NCBI GenBank assembly: GCA_036260415.1
Contig: DASZZX010000271.1
Location: 1-14,437, forward strand
Source: DASZZX01 sp036260415
Lineage (GTDB): Bacteria; Actinomycetota; Nitriliruptoria; Nitriliruptorales; JAHWKO01
Length of the DNA stretch: 14,437 nt
Reading direction: 5' to 3'
The notes beneath the pieces are model-generated. The model did no database searches, had not been told where the DNA came from, and worked only from the letters and a program-made list of their open reading frames with translations. The translations under genes and the position numbers were made by a program. Below, one piece after another: positions 13,616 through 14,437 of this stretch (the first letter of the stretch is position 1; every line of letters starts with the position of its first letter).

Positions 13616-14077
13616 ATGGGGCTGAGGGTCGTGTCCGAGAGCGTGGGCAAGGGACTGGTGGCCGGTCTCGTCGGCACCGCCGCCATGACCGTGTCGAGCA
13701 CGATCGAGATGAAGCTGCGTGGACGCGGCGCCAGCTCCGCCCCGGCGAACGCCGCGTCCAAGGTGCTGGGCATCGAGAAGTTCACGAGCGACGACGCCGA
13801 GCAGCGCTTCGGCACGCTGGTCCACTGGGGCTACGGCACGGGATGGGGAGCCGTCCGAGGGCTGTTCGCTGGCCTCGGTCTCGGGCCGGTGGCCGCGACA
13901 GGGGCGCACCTGGCCGTCGTGTGGGGCACGGAGCAGGTCGTGCTGCCGGCCACCGACGTCGCCCCCCCGGCCACCGAGTGGGGTGCCCAGGAGGTCGCCA
14001 TCGACGCCTGGCACCACCTCGTGTACGTCAGCGCCACGTCGCTGGCGTACACGTGGCTCGACCGCCTGGCCAGCTGA
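13616..14077 (+). CDS. Small hydrophobic membrane protein, conserved hypothetical
   Basis: 153 aa. The N-terminal helix (~9-28, VGKGLVAGLVGTAAMTVSS) is followed by a charged stretch (EMKLRGRGASSAPANAAS), then two more hydrophobic, Gly/Ala-rich segments (about 75-105) and a C-terminal helix with WHHLVYVSATSLAYTWL. The pattern of a Gly-rich first helix with MTVSSTIEMKL, then HWGYGTGWGAVRGL and a late HH pair, resembles small integral membrane proteins related to the YagU/DUF1440 type, but I am not sure of the family. The ATG at 13616 has GGAGGG 5-6 nt upstream. It follows the regulator by 233 nt and may have its own promoter. Confidence 0.8.
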   Translation: MGLRVVSESVGKGLVAGLVGTAAMTVSSTIEMKLRGRGASSAPANAASKVLGIEKFTSDDAEQRFGTLVHWGYGTGWGAVRGLFAGLGLGPVAATGAHLAVVWGTEQVVLPATDVAPPATEWGAQEVAIDAWHHLVYVSATSLAYTWLDRLAS

Positions 14078-14198
14078 GCCTCCCCCCCGGGAACCAGGCG
14101 ACGGTCGCCGTCCCGGTGATCCCGCCCACCCGGTCTCGGCTCTCGTTCCACGCCTCGTCGCCCGGGAAGTCACGGTTGCCACGCACGTCGTCCAGCAC
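14028..14198 (-). CDS. Candidate small protein, convergent with membrane protein gene
   Basis: 56-aa open frame from GTG 14198 with an excellent ribosome site (GGAGGT, 7-nt spacing). Codons 1-42 have G/C at nearly every third position and a plausible globular composition (DDVRGNRDFPGDEAWNESRD, then a GGITGTATVAWFPGG stretch). The last 50 nt are antisense to the 3' end of the membrane protein gene and look non-coding. A run of seven Cs near 14082-14088 lies exactly where coding quality drops, so a frameshift or base-count error is possible. No family was assigned. Confidence 0.45.
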   Translation of the reverse strand: MLDDVRGNRDFPGDEAWNESRDRVGGITGTATVAWFPGGRLSWPGGRATCTPATWR

Positions 14199-14361
14199 TC
14201 GCCGGACCTCCGCGACGACACGTCTGCGGCCACGCCGAGCGCCGCGTCATGGCCCTTCCCAGTGAGCGGGGCGCTGACGCGGCCATCGTCAGGATGGGAA
14301 GCCGCCACGACGTTCGTCCACAGCCCCCCCGCGGCGCTCGACCGGGCGCCCCAGACGCGGT

Positions 14362-14367
14362 TAGCCT
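14362..14367 (+). promoter_or_regulatory. Putative -10 element for gene at right edge
   Basis: TAGCCT, the same hexamer seen upstream of pafB on the other strand. Transcription would start near 14375, giving a ~30-nt leader with a GGGGG-containing ribosome site before the GTG at 14405. The stretch 14199-14361 shows no other gene or strong structure. Confidence 0.3.
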
Positions 14368-14404
14368 CCGCCCCTCGCGCAGGCTCGCCGATCCGGGGGC
14401 AGCC

Positions 14405-14437
14405 GTGTCCAGACTCCGACTCGCCGCCGGCGTCGGT
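14405..14437 (+). CDS. Probable start of a further gene, cut by window end
   Basis: Eleven codons from GTG 14405 (VSRLRLAAGVG) remain open to the last base. GGGGGC precedes at good distance and a TAGCCT -10 lies ~40 nt upstream. The residues are compatible with a basic N terminus of a membrane or exported protein, but far too few are visible to say more. Confidence 0.35.
   Translation, partial: MSRLRLAAGVG

Overview
The window is very GC-rich, with codon third positions almost always G or C, and it carries bacterial 20S proteasome and pupylation genes. That combination points to an actinobacterium. The arrangement differs from Mycobacterium or Streptomyces (extra genes inside the paf block, no pup/dop/mpa beside prcB), so a deep-branching lineage such as Nitriliruptoria or Acidimicrobiia is possible. 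That placement is inference.

Layout. Positions 1-2222, minus strand, read right to left: a Zn-ribbon protein, a small one-helix protein, tatA, tatC, and a membrane-anchored protein of unknown function that runs off the left edge. They are tightly spaced and look like one operon. Position 2510-4621, plus strand: a soluble histidine kinase with two GAF domains and a PAS domain. It is divergent from the Zn-ribbon gene and its 3' end overlaps pafC. Positions 4612-12390, minus strand, in transcription order: cupredoxin lipoprotein, prcB, prcA, membrane-anchored HExxH peptidase, pafA, soluble HExxH peptidase (DUF2268-like), pafB, pafC. Positions 12391-12719: a gene-free divergent control region with an array of ~20-bp-spaced repeats. 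Positions 12720-14077, plus strand: a NarL/LuxR-type regulator with a degenerate receiver domain, then a small membrane protein. The right end holds two weak candidate small minus-strand ORFs and the probable start of another plus-strand gene.

How the genes fit together: PrcB and PrcA form the 20S core and PafA ligates Pup to substrates. PafB and PafC are WYL-domain transcription factors, which in mycobacteria form a DNA-damage-responsive activator. TatA and TatC form a minimal twin-arginine export system, and tat genes commonly lie next to pafBC in actinobacteria. The most unusual feature is the pair of predicted zinc peptidases inside the prcBA-pafABC cluster. One is translationally coupled to prcA by a 4-nt overlap, and its catalytic domain is predicted to lie outside the membrane. 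Pup, Dop and the Mpa/ARC ATPase are not encoded here and should be elsewhere in the genome.

No rRNA, tRNA, CRISPR array, insertion sequence or prophage signature was seen.
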